Positions 1-7,276 of a stretch of DNA of 33,602 nt are shown here, piece by piece (the stretch's first letter is position 1; every line of letters begins with the position of its first letter). This DNA is from Actinomycetota bacterium. Its GTDB lineage: Bacteria > Actinomycetota > Acidimicrobiia > IMCC26256 > PALSA-610. The DNA lies in assembly GCA_005772765.1 (NCBI GenBank), contig SXIR01000049.1:1-33602 (forward strand). Direction: 5' to 3'. The notes beneath the pieces were generated by a model. It was given only the letters and a program-made list of their open reading frames with translations. It did no database searches and was not told where the DNA came from. Both the position numbers and the translations under genes were made by a program.

Positions 1-419
1 ACAGCTTCCGCAAGACTTGAGCGGGTATGCGGCTGGAATTTTTGCCAGCTGATCGCCATGACGCTTTGGTATTGCGCATCGACGAAGACGATTTCGTCCC
101 GACCGATCCCCAGGCGCTCGGCTACGCCGGGGCGGAAGCCCTCGATCAGGACGTCGGCGTGCTCGGCGAGTTGTGCGACGAGGCCGGCGGCCTCGGGGTG
201 CTTGAGATCGATGCCAGCGGAGCGTCGGCCCCGGTCGAGCACAGACATCGGGTTGTAAGCGCCTTGGATGCCGCTGTTCGTGTCGACGTGGAGCTTGCGG
301 TCGAGGCGCAGGACTTCCGCGCCGAGGTCGGCGAGGATCGACCCGGCGTGTTGGAGGGGCCCGATGTTCGGTATTTCCAAGACGTTGATGCCGGCGAGCG
401 GCCCGTTCCGTGCACCCAT
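1..419 (-). CDS. CaiB/BaiF family CoA-transferase, N-terminal part (cut by window edge)
   Basis: Class III CoA-transferases move CoA between carboxylic acids, or racemise 2-methylacyl-CoA. The visible 139 codons begin with ATG at 419. They match the family N-terminus: the LAGINVLEI strand, GSILADLGAEVLRLDR, a DRGRRSAGIDLKHPE stretch, and LIEGFRPGVAERLGIGRDEI near residue 110. The catalytic aspartate would lie beyond the window. After about residue 113 (left of position 80) the frame stays open but no longer resembles the expected NPRLVYGRMTGWGQ-like strand, and that DNA looks less GC-rich. The gene may be broken or joined to foreign DNA there. A hairpin terminator separates it from the upstream amidohydrolase operon, so it is probably its own transcription unit. 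Family call is firm; intactness is unknown. Confidence 0.75.
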   Translation of the reverse strand, partial: MGARNGPLAGINVLEIPNIGPLQHAGSILADLGAEVLRLDRKLHVDTNSGIQGAYNPMSVLDRGRRSAGIDLKHPEAAGLVAQLAEHADVLIEGFRPGVAERLGIGRDEIVFVDAQYQSVMAISWQKFQPHTRSSLAEA

Positions 420-518
420 GGAGCGTGAGTCTCGCCGCCGTCGTTCGACGCTGTCACCTCGACGCGCGAGGTCGCGGCGAATCCCCATGAGTGCGCGCGC
501 TCGTCGGTGGAAATCCCG

Positions 519-567
519 GTTCTGACCCGCTAGGGCGACGGAATACGTCCACCTAACGGGTCAGAAC
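519..567 (-). terminator. Long hairpin terminator after the amidohydrolase operon
   Basis: Two 16-nt arms (519-534 and 552-567) are complementary except at one position, and enclose a 17-nt loop. In the minus-strand transcript that position is a U-G wobble, giving 16 continuous pairs. In a plus-strand transcript it would be a C-A mismatch, which supports the minus orientation. It lies 15 nt past the stop codon of the last amidohydrolase gene. No U-tract follows, as is common for actinobacterial terminators. The rest of 420-582 holds no recognisable gene. Confidence 0.7.
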
Positions 568-582
568 GTGAAAAAGTCCAGG

Positions 583-1503
583 TCAGGGGAGGTTGAAGAC
601 GCGTTGGGCGTTTTCGCGGAGGAACTTGGGCCAGACGTGGTCGCGAAACGCGACGTGGGGCAGTTCGGCGAACTGGCGCTCATACGACAACCCGGCCGGG
701 AAGTAACCCGAGAAGATGATCTTGTCCGCACCCCGCGTGTTCGCGTAGTTCACGATGTCGGCCGGATAGTGCTTCGGCGCGAACGCGGTCGTCGAGTAGT
801 AGAGGTTCGGCCACTTCAACATGAGCTTCACCGCCAGCGCGGTCCACGGTTCGCAGCCGTGACGGGTGACGAACTTGAGCTCGGGGAAGAACCAGCAGAT
901 CTCGTCGAGGTGTTCGACCAACTGCGGTTCCATCGGAATGCGCGGACCCGGCACGCCCACCGTCGAACAGAACGGTAGATCGAGCTCGATGCACTTCATG
1001 TAGATCGGATAGAACTTCTTGTCGTTCAACGCGACCTGCGGATACAGCCCCGCGGGGAAGCAGTGCACCAGTTTGAGTTGGTCGCCGAACGTCTCTTTCG
1101 CCCGCTCGATGTGGCGCAGCGCATCCATCCCTTGATTCGGGTCGGCCATCACCGAAGCCGAGAACCGATCGGGATGCTCCCGCAGCGCGCGCCGTTCGTC
1201 GTCGGAGCCGCCGCCGGTGACGAGATGCGACAGCCCGTGCGTGTCCATCAACGCGACCATGAAACGAACTGGATCGTCGAGCTCGTCGGCGTCCCACTCG
1301 GGAACGTCTTTGAACATGTACCCCGCCGGGAACTTCAGACCGCCTTCGCCCTCACGCGACTGCGCATCCATCGTCTGTTTGCGGATGAACTCGTAGAACT
1401 CGAACATCTCCTCTTTGGACTTCGGGAAGCCGACCGCGGTGTCGATGACCCCGCCTCGGCGCGCCTCGTCGAACGCAGCGTTGCTCGATGGTGCCCAACT
1501 CAC
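583..1503 (-). CDS. Amidohydrolase-2-like TIM-barrel protein, paralog 3 of 3
   Basis: 306 aa, GTG start at 1503 overlapping the stop of the preceding gene as GTGA, so translation is coupled. The frame stays open far upstream, but that extension lies over the neighbouring gene. The protein aligns along its length with the two genes before it: a GGVIDTAVGFP N-terminus, FPAGYMFKDVP, DKKFYPIYMKCIELD, ELKFVTRHGCEPW, LMLKWPNLYYSTTAFAP, NYANTRGADKIIFSGYFP and FRDHVWPKFLREN. This is the PF04909 fold (ACMSD-like decarboxylases and hydrolases). However, the N-terminal HxH and the late metal-binding Asp of catalytic members are absent. A link to CoA-ester or ring-cleavage catabolism is inferred only from its neighbours. 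Confidence 0.8.
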   Translation of the reverse strand: MSWAPSSNAAFDEARRGGVIDTAVGFPKSKEEMFEFYEFIRKQTMDAQSREGEGGLKFPAGYMFKDVPEWDADELDDPVRFMVALMDTHGLSHLVTGGGSDDERRALREHPDRFSASVMADPNQGMDALRHIERAKETFGDQLKLVHCFPAGLYPQVALNDKKFYPIYMKCIELDLPFCSTVGVPGPRIPMEPQLVEHLDEICWFFPELKFVTRHGCEPWTALAVKLMLKWPNLYYSTTAFAPKHYPADIVNYANTRGADKIIFSGYFPAGLSYERQFAELPHVAFRDHVWPKFLRENAQRVFNLP

Positions 1504-2408
1504 TTCGACGGTCCCATCCCGAACAGCGACAACGCGTTGTCGCGGAGGAACTTCGGCCAGACATGGTCGCGGAAGCCGACGCCCGGCATCTCGGAGAAGA
1601 TGCGCTCGAGCGAGAGCCCCATCGGGTAGTAGCCGCTGTAGATGATCTTGTCGGCGCCACGCGTGTTCGCGTAGTTGACGATGTCGGCGGGGTAGTGCTT
1701 CGGCGCGAACGCCGAGGTCGAGTAGTAGAGGTTCGGCCACTTCAACATGAGCTTCACGGCGAGGGCCGTCCACGGTTCGGCGCCGTGACGCATCACGAAC
1801 TTCAGGTCGGGAAAGAACCAACACACCTCGTCGATGTGCTCGACGTGCTGGCACATCATCGGGACGCGCGGTCCGGGCACGCCGGCATTGACGAAGATTG
1901 GGATGTCGAGCTCGACGCACTTCGCATACAGCGGGTACATCTTCTTGTCGTTGATCGGCACCTGCGGGGTGAGCCCAGCGGGGAACACCTGGGCGGAGCG
2001 CACGCCGAGGTTGCGTACACCGGCTTCGAGGTTGCGCACCGCGTCCATGCCCTCGTTGGGGTCGACGTCCCAGGAAGCGATGAACCGGTCCGGATGCTCG
2101 GCGACCGCGCGGCGCGCCTTCTCGTTGGTGGCAACGTTGACCATCCCGTGGCTGATCTTGAAACGGTCCATCTCGGTGACCAGCAGATCGATCGGGTCGT
2201 CGATCTCGTCATAGTTCGGGATGTCCTTGAACATGTATTGCGCCGGGAACGTGAACTGCTCGCGCGCTTCCTTGTCGAGGATCTGGCTAGCGAACTTGTC
2301 GTAGTGCTGGGTTTTGCGTTCAGCGGCGGTTGCCGGAATGCCCATCATGAGGTCGACGACACCACCTTCCCAGGCGGCGAAGTATGCGGGATTGACCGAG
2401 TCAGTCAT
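1500..2408 (-). CDS. Amidohydrolase-2-like TIM-barrel protein, paralog 2 of 3
   Basis: 302 aa, ATG start at 2408, overlapping the end of the upstream paralog by 8 nt; its own stop forms GTGA with the next start. Domain layout is the same as in its neighbours: GGVVDLMMGIP near residue 15, FPAQYMFKDIP, DPNEGMDAVRNLE, FPAGLTPQVPINDKKMYPLYAKCVELD, DLKFVMRHGAEPW, LKWPNLYYSTSAFAPKHYPADIVNYANTRGADKIIYSGYYP and FRDHVWPKFLRDN. The conserved His of RHG is kept. The HxH motif is reduced to D-L-M-M-G, and the usual FGSDxP aspartate is Gly/Tyr. Middle gene of a coupled three-gene operon. Specific substrate unknown. Confidence 0.8.
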   Translation of the reverse strand: MTDSVNPAYFAAWEGGVVDLMMGIPATAAERKTQHYDKFASQILDKEAREQFTFPAQYMFKDIPNYDEIDDPIDLLVTEMDRFKISHGMVNVATNEKARRAVAEHPDRFIASWDVDPNEGMDAVRNLEAGVRNLGVRSAQVFPAGLTPQVPINDKKMYPLYAKCVELDIPIFVNAGVPGPRVPMMCQHVEHIDEVCWFFPDLKFVMRHGAEPWTALAVKLMLKWPNLYYSTSAFAPKHYPADIVNYANTRGADKIIYSGYYPMGLSLERIFSEMPGVGFRDHVWPKFLRDNALSLFGMGPSK

Positions 2409-3297
2409 CGAGCTTGAACACCTTTCGCGCGTTCTCGTGCAGGAACTTCGGCCAGACGTGGTCGCGGAACGCGACGCCCGGCAGCTCATCCATGATTCGA
2501 TCGAGGGACAGCCCCATCGGGAAGTAGCCCGCGTACATCACCTTGTCAGCGCCGCGAGTGTTGGCGTAGTTGACGATGTCAGCGGGGTAGTAGCGGGGTG
2601 CGAACGCGGACGTCGAGTAATAGAGGTTCGGCCACTTCAGCAACAGCTTGACGGCGAGGTCGGCCCACGGTTCGCAGCCGTGCCGCGTGACGAACTTGAG
2701 CTCGGGGAAGTACCAGCAGACTTCGTCGATCAGGCCGACGTACTGGGGTGCGAACGGCAGCCGTGGACCTGGCACTCCCGCGCACACACAGATCGGGATG
2801 TCGAGTTCGATGCACTTGGCATAGATCGGAAACATCTTCTTGTCGTTGATCGGCACCTGGGGGTTCATGCCGGCCGGAAACGCGGTCGCGGCCTTGATGC
2901 CGATCTCGTCGTGCGCACGCATGAGCGCACGGACGCCTTCCATCCCGAGGTTCGGATTGACCTCGTACGATCCGAAGAAGCGATCGGGGTGACGTTGCAT
3001 CGCTCGATGGCCGAGATCGCCAGGCGTGTTCGTGCCGACCATTCCCTTGGCGATGCCATGCTGATCCATCAACTCGACGAGGTGCGCGATCTTGTCGGGC
3101 TTTTCTGCAAAGTGTGGCGGCTGCTTGAACATGTACTGCGCCGGAAACTCGAAGTCCTCGGTCGACTCACGGTCGTGCAGCAGCGGCTTCATGAACTCGT
3201 AGTGCGCTCGCCGGTCGTCGATCGGGAAGCCCAGCATCAAGTCGATCTTCGGGGTGGTGGCGACAATCGCACGCGCGTCGTTCGGGGAGTCGCTCAT
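2401..3297 (-). CDS. Amidohydrolase-2-like TIM-barrel protein, paralog 1 of 3 (operon lead gene)
   Basis: 298 aa, ATG at 3297, eight bases after a TACGTT -10 box, so it is probably read from a leaderless mRNA. Markers by residue: KIDLMLGFP (17-25), FPAQYMFKQ (51-59), FPAGMNPQVPINDKKMFPIYAKCIELD (140-166), CVCAGVPGP (170-178), FVTRHGCEPW (202-211) and NYANTRGADKVMYAGYFP (243-260). Compared with ACMSD, only His206 of the metal ligands is evident. HxH is missing, the mid-barrel VHP His is replaced in VCAGVPG, and the terminal Asp is replaced in MYAGYFP. It heads the operon divergent from the Ltp/DUF35/CaiB genes and shares their palindromic control site. Confidence 0.82.
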   Translation of the reverse strand: MSDSPNDARAIVATTPKIDLMLGFPIDDRRAHYEFMKPLLHDRESTEDFEFPAQYMFKQPPHFAEKPDKIAHLVELMDQHGIAKGMVGTNTPGDLGHRAMQRHPDRFFGSYEVNPNLGMEGVRALMRAHDEIGIKAATAFPAGMNPQVPINDKKMFPIYAKCIELDIPICVCAGVPGPRLPFAPQYVGLIDEVCWYFPELKFVTRHGCEPWADLAVKLLLKWPNLYYSTSAFAPRYYPADIVNYANTRGADKVMYAGYFPMGLSLDRIMDELPGVAFRDHVWPKFLHENARKVFKLDD

Positions 3298-3305
3298 CGC
3301 GGGCG

Positions 3306-3335
3306 AACGTATCCCGAGATCTGACGCCCCGTCAG
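3306..3335 (-). promoter_or_regulatory. Promoter of the amidohydrolase operon
   Basis: Read on the minus strand: a CTGACG -35 (3335-3330), an 18-nt spacer, and a TACGTT -10 (3311-3306). Eight bases later is the ATG at 3297, so the transcript should be leaderless or nearly so. The -35 is one arm of the palindrome at 3319-3337. Assigned by eye. Confidence 0.5.
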
Positions 3336-3337
3336 AT
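3319..3337. promoter_or_regulatory. Shared operator palindrome between two divergent operons
   Basis: ATCTGACG-CCC-CGTCAGAT is a perfect inverted repeat with 8-bp arms and a 3-bp centre. It lies in the 61-bp gap between the two divergent operons. Each arm holds the CTGACG -35 hexamer of one of the two promoters, so a dimeric repressor bound here would close both. TetR-family repressors of acyl-CoA catabolism commonly bind sites of this form. No regulator gene is present in the window, so the binding protein is unknown. Confidence 0.6.
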
Positions 3338-3349
3338 TGGAGTTAGCGT
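3321..3349 (+). promoter_or_regulatory. Promoter of the Ltp/DUF35/CaiB operon
   Basis: -35 CTGACG (3321-3326), 17-nt spacer, -10 TAGCGT (3344-3349), then 9 nt to the ATG at 3359. The same TAGCGT hexamer occurs before the gene at 12967. The -35 is embedded in the operator palindrome. Confidence 0.55.
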
Positions 3350-3358
3350 CGAGGGCCG

Positions 3359-4561
3359 ATGGTGGATACGCCCGACTGGGGTCACGCGGTCGAACTCGAC
3401 GACATCGCGGGCGCGGTCTCGATCGTGGGTATCGGCGAGACCGCGTTCACCAAGGCGAGCGGGCGAACCGCAACCGAGATCGGGGCCGAAGCGGCGGAGC
3501 GGGCCATCGCCGATGCCGGGCTGATCCCCGACCAGATCGACGGCCTCACCTACTCGGGGGCGTTCGCCGGCTTCGGTCCTGCCGACTTCCATGCTCACTT
3601 CGGCACGAACCACGAACTGTGGTCTTCGCCGTGGGGCGGAGGCATGGCCTGGGCAGGTACTGCGCCGTATCTGGCGGCCAAAGCGATCGCCGCGGGTGAT
3701 GCCACACACGTCCTCAACGTGTTTCCAGTCGCGTGGGCCACCCAACGGGCCGAGATGACCGGTGGGCCGGGCGAGGTGCACGCGCAACAGAGCCTCAAGC
3801 AGAACCTGGAGGTTCCCTTCGGGTGGTTCCCGCAGCCGATTTACTTCGCGACGATCATGCAGCGCTACATGCACGAGTACGGCACGACTCGCGAACAGTT
3901 CGGAGCGGTCGCCGTGACGTTGCGCGATCACGCCAACCGAACTCCGGGCGCAGTGTTTCACGACAAGGCGATGTCGATCGACGACTACCTCGCTGCGCCG
4001 ATGCTGGCCGACCCGCTGTGCTTGTTCGATAGTTGTCCGATTTCCGACGGTGGCGGCGCGTACGTCGTGACATCCACCGAACGGGCGCGGGACCTGCGCG
4101 CCGACCCGGTCGTGGTGCTCGGTGTCGGCGAGGGCTACTCGGCAACCGGAACCCATTGGTCACAACAGCGCGCGTTCACGTCGACGCCCCAGGTGTTTGC
4201 TGCGCCGCACGCGTGGCGGATGGCCGGGATCACGCCGGCCGATGTCGACGTGCTGACGTGCTACGACCCATTCACGGTCGTGTCGTTGATGCAGCTCGAG
4301 GACATGGGGTTCTGCGAGAAGGGCGACGCCGGTGCGTTGGCGCAATCCGGTGCGTTGCGATTCGATTCGCAGCAGATCCCGTACAACACCCACGGGGGGT
4401 TGCTCTCGCACGCGTATGTGCTGGGTATCGCGCACGTCATCGAGTGTGTGCAGCAGCTCCGCGGCTCCGCCGGAGCGCAGGTCGCCGGCTGCGAGGTCGC
4501 AGCGTACGGTGGGTACACCGGGCACATGGCCAGCACCCTCGTGCTCGGTCGAGATCGCTGA
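3359..4561 (+). CDS. Thiolase-fold lipid-transfer protein (Ltp2-like, putative acyl-CoA retro-aldolase or thiolase)
   Basis: 400 aa with the SCP-x/Ltp thiolase fold: SIVGIGETAF (21-30), EAAERAIADAGL near 44-55, SCPISDGGGA (225-234), TCYDPFTVVSLMQLEDMGFC (300-319), NTHGGLLSHAY (343-353) and a C-terminal GGYTGHMASTLVL. The usual N-terminal nucleophilic Cys is not seen; the region reads ELWSSPWGGG (86-95). The Tyr of CYDPFT and the Tyr after HGG match the tyrosines used by Ltp2, the retro-aldolase that acts with a DUF35 partner in steroid side-chain breakdown. Such a partner is encoded 2 nt downstream. Aldolase activity is inferred; a thiolase or inactive role is possible. The start follows a TAGCGT -10 box by 9 nt. 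Confidence 0.82.
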   Translation: MVDTPDWGHAVELDDIAGAVSIVGIGETAFTKASGRTATEIGAEAAERAIADAGLIPDQIDGLTYSGAFAGFGPADFHAHFGTNHELWSSPWGGGMAWAGTAPYLAAKAIAAGDATHVLNVFPVAWATQRAEMTGGPGEVHAQQSLKQNLEVPFGWFPQPIYFATIMQRYMHEYGTTREQFGAVAVTLRDHANRTPGAVFHDKAMSIDDYLAAPMLADPLCLFDSCPISDGGGAYVVTSTERARDLRADPVVVLGVGEGYSATGTHWSQQRAFTSTPQVFAAPHAWRMAGITPADVDVLTCYDPFTVVSLMQLEDMGFCEKGDAGALAQSGALRFDSQQIPYNTHGGLLSHAYVLGIAHVIECVQQLRGSAGAQVAGCEVAAYGGYTGHMASTLVLGRDR

Positions 4562-4563
4562 CC

Positions 4564-5025
4564 GTGGCAATCGAACGCGGCGAGTTTCCGCTTCCCGACG
4601 TCGACGACCCGCTCGTGGGTCCGTTCTTTGCCGCAGCTGCACGCGGAGAGTTGGCGATCACTCGCTGTGCCGAGTGTGATCGACTTGTCTGGTACCCCGC
4701 GTCGTGTCCCGTGTGCGGAGCGGAGCCGATCTGGGTCGCGGTGAGCGGTCGCGCCACGTTGTTTTCGTGGGTGACGGTCCGGCGGCCGTTTCTCCCGGCT
4801 TTCGCGGACTTCGTGCCGTTCGTCACCGCGCTTGTCGCGCTCGAAGAAGACGCAAGCGTTCGGTTGTGCACGATGGTTCCCGAGGTCGATCCGTCGGTGT
4901 TGCGCGCGGACCAGGCGATGCGGGTGGTCTTTCGACCGTTGCGGTTCGCAACAGTGCCCGACCGCGAGGTCATCGTGCCGATGTTCGTGCCGGTTGAGTC
5001 CAGTTCGAACCGGCCACCGCACTGA
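4564..5025 (+). CDS. DUF35 OB-fold protein with zinc ribbon
   Basis: 153 aa, GTG start two bases after the Ltp-like gene stop. The N-terminal rubredoxin-like zinc ribbon has C35-x2-C38 and C48-x2-C51 (RCAECDRLVWYPASCPVCG). It is followed by an OB-fold with SGRATLFSWVTVRRPFLPAF and a C-terminal VVFRPL strand. DUF35 proteins pair with thiolase-like enzymes and bind the acyl-CoA. Examples are the ChsH2 DUF35 domain with Ltp2, and the HMG-CoA synthase/thiolase DUF35 subunits of archaea. Adjacency and spacing strongly suggest a complex with the upstream protein. Confidence 0.85.
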   Translation: MAIERGEFPLPDVDDPLVGPFFAAAARGELAITRCAECDRLVWYPASCPVCGAEPIWVAVSGRATLFSWVTVRRPFLPAFADFVPFVTALVALEEDASVRLCTMVPEVDPSVLRADQAMRVVFRPLRFATVPDREVIVPMFVPVESSSNRPPH

Positions 5026-5053
5026 CCGAGCGCGGTTCTGCAATGATGCACTG

Positions 5054-7240
5054 GTGATCCTCGACGACCTGCGGGTCCTCGATCGTTCGACGTCGTTGGC
5101 CGGTGCGTACTGCTCGAAGCTGCTGTGTGATCTCGGCGCCGACGTGGTGCGGGTCGAGGCCGCGGATGGTGATCCGGCGCGGGTCGATGGGCTCGGCGGC
5201 GAGCTTTGGGCCTATCTCCGCACCTCACAACGTTCCGTGACCGAGAGTGGGGCATGGGAGTCAGCGGCCGACATCGTGGTGCAAGACGACTCCATCGAGT
5301 CGACCGCGCTCGTCACTGTCGCGATCACCCAGTTCGGGACGTCCGGGCCCGACGCGCGACTCAACGCGCTGAGGATCCCAGAAGCCGTGTTGCAGGCGCG
5401 CAGCGGCGCGCTTGCCGGGCACGGCCACATGACGCATCCACCGCTCACGGTCAATGGCAATGTCGGGGAGTACGTGGCGGGCGTGTTCGGCGCCCTCGGG
5501 GCGGTCACCGTGTGGCGTCGCGCATCGCGCACGGGCATAGCCGAATCGGTCGATGTGTCGATTTTCGAAGCGATGCAGTTGACGATGATCACGGTTCCGA
5601 CGCTGTTCGCGAACTTCCCCGATGGACGGGCGGGCGCGTTTCGGTTCGTGATGATCCCCGGGAACGAACCCTGCGCGGATGGCAACTTCGTCGGAATCAC
5701 TACGAACACGATCGCCCAATGGCAGGCGCTCCTGCGCGCGGCGGGGCGCGACGATCTTGCGCGGGACGACGAGTTGCAGACGATGCTCGGCCGATTCGTT
5801 CGAGCCGACGATGTCCACGCGGCGTTGCACGCCTGGACACTCGCGCACACCGCGGCCGAGATCGAACGCTCGTGCATCGAACATCGGGTGCCGGTTGCGG
5901 TCGTCGGCAACGGCAAAGTGTTGCTCGAGTTCGAGCATCTCCGCGATCGCGGCGTGTATGTCCCGCAGCCGGGCGGCACGTTCATGCGGCCGCGTGCGCC
6001 GTTTCGGTTCCATGGAGTCGACGATCGGCCATTGTCTCCAGCGCCGCAGATCGGCGCCCACGACCACGAGCGCCCGTGGTCGGCTTCCCATCGACCTGAG
6101 ACGGTCGCGCCGAACGCCGATGCGAGCGCCGACCGTCCCCTCACCGGCGTCAAGGTGCTCGACTTCACTGCGTTCTGGGCGGGCCCGTTCGCGACGGCGT
6201 GGCTCGCAGCGATGGGTGCGGACATCATCAAAGTCGAGTCGGCATCGCGACCCGACGGGATGCGGATGGCTGGGACCACACGCCACGGCCAACCCGATGC
6301 GCTCGAGTGCTCTCCGCTCTATCACGCTGCGAATCTCGACAAGCGTGGGATCGCGGTCGACCTGAACCATCCACGGGGCGTGGCGCTGATCCGACAGCTC
6401 GTCGAGTGGGCGGATGTCGTCACCGAAAACTTCACGCCGCGAGTCATGGAGGATTTCGGACTCGATTACGAGGCGCTGCGCACGATTCGACCTGATGTGA
6501 TCATGCTGCGCCTTTCCGCCTTCGGGTTGACCGGACCGTGGCGCGACCGACCTGGTTTCGCGCAGACGATGGAGCAACTCTCGGGCATGGCGTGGACGAC
6601 TGGATACGAGGACGGTCCGCCGATCATCGCTGGCGGTGTCGTCGACCCGCTCGTGGGCGCCCACGCCGCCCTCGCGACGGTGGCGGCCATCGAGCACCGC
6701 GAGCGGACTGGTCTCGGCCAACTCGTTGAAATGGCGATGGTCGATGTCGCCGTGGCGACGACTGCTGATCAGGTGATCCGTTATCAACGGACCGGCGACG
6801 TCGGCGGTCGGCGCGGGACGCACGGGGTGTTTCGCTGTGCCGGCGACGATCAGTGGATCGCTATCGATGACGCCCGCGACCCGATGTCGTCCGAGGCCCG
6901 AGCGGAATGGTGCGCCACCCGCGACAAGTCGACCGCGGAAGTCGAGCTGTTGGCTTCGGGGATTCCCGCGCTCGCGGTGGTGCCGGGCTTCACTGCACTC
7001 GACGACCCGCAACTGCGGGCGCGGCAGTACTTCGAACCCGTGCACCACGCGATCGTGGGCGACCAGTCCTATCCCGGATGGCCGATGCGTCTCTCGGGTG
7101 GGCCGCCCCGCTACTGGCGTCGGCCGGCGCCGATGCTCGGGGAGCACACCGTCGAGGTGCTGCGCGACGTCCTCGGTCTCGACCCCGAGTCGATCGCATC
7201 GCTGGTCGCGGCCGGCGTCGTGACCGTCAACTCGCGCTGA
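5054..7240 (+). CDS. Tandem-domain CaiB/BaiF (class III) CoA-transferase
   Basis: 728 aa, GTG start at 5054 chosen because the family N-terminus (ILDDLRVLDRSTSLAGAYCSKLLCDLGADVVRVEA) starts there, although the frame is open further left. Two CaiB domains are fused: about residues 1-345 and 370-728, the second beginning LTGVKVLDFTAFWAGPFATAWLAAMGADIIKVES. In single-domain enzymes the catalytic Asp precedes a small-residue helix. The second half keeps it (GGVVDPLVGAHAALATVAA). The first half has Glu at that place (NGNVGEYVAGVFGALGA), so probably only one site is fully active. It lies 28 nt after the DUF35 gene and probably activates the substrate used by the Ltp/DUF35 pair. Confidence 0.88.
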   Translation: MILDDLRVLDRSTSLAGAYCSKLLCDLGADVVRVEAADGDPARVDGLGGELWAYLRTSQRSVTESGAWESAADIVVQDDSIESTALVTVAITQFGTSGPDARLNALRIPEAVLQARSGALAGHGHMTHPPLTVNGNVGEYVAGVFGALGAVTVWRRASRTGIAESVDVSIFEAMQLTMITVPTLFANFPDGRAGAFRFVMIPGNEPCADGNFVGITTNTIAQWQALLRAAGRDDLARDDELQTMLGRFVRADDVHAALHAWTLAHTAAEIERSCIEHRVPVAVVGNGKVLLEFEHLRDRGVYVPQPGGTFMRPRAPFRFHGVDDRPLSPAPQIGAHDHERPWSASHRPETVAPNADASADRPLTGVKVLDFTAFWAGPFATAWLAAMGADIIKVESASRPDGMRMAGTTRHGQPDALECSPLYHAANLDKRGIAVDLNHPRGVALIRQLVEWADVVTENFTPRVMEDFGLDYEALRTIRPDVIMLRLSAFGLTGPWRDRPGFAQTMEQLSGMAWTTGYEDGPPIIAGGVVDPLVGAHAALATVAAIEHRERTGLGQLVEMAMVDVAVATTADQVIRYQRTGDVGGRRGTHGVFRCAGDDQWIAIDDARDPMSSEARAEWCATRDKSTAEVELLASGIPALAVVPGFTALDDPQLRARQYFEPVHHAIVGDQSYPGWPMRLSGGPPRYWRRPAPMLGEHTVEVLRDVLGLDPESIASLVAAGVVTVNSR

Positions 7241-7276
7241 AGGCGGGCTGGGTCGGCAACGGTGGCGTCGCCCTGA

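Noticed and set aside
1512-1920. N-terminal extension of the third amidohydrolase-like gene to 445 aa
   Set aside because: The extra part is the shadow of the neighbouring paralog. The true start is the GTG overlapping that gene's stop.
5261-7147. 628-codon minus-strand open frame
   Set aside because: Antisense to the double CoA-transferase, whose domains are unmistakable on the plus strand.
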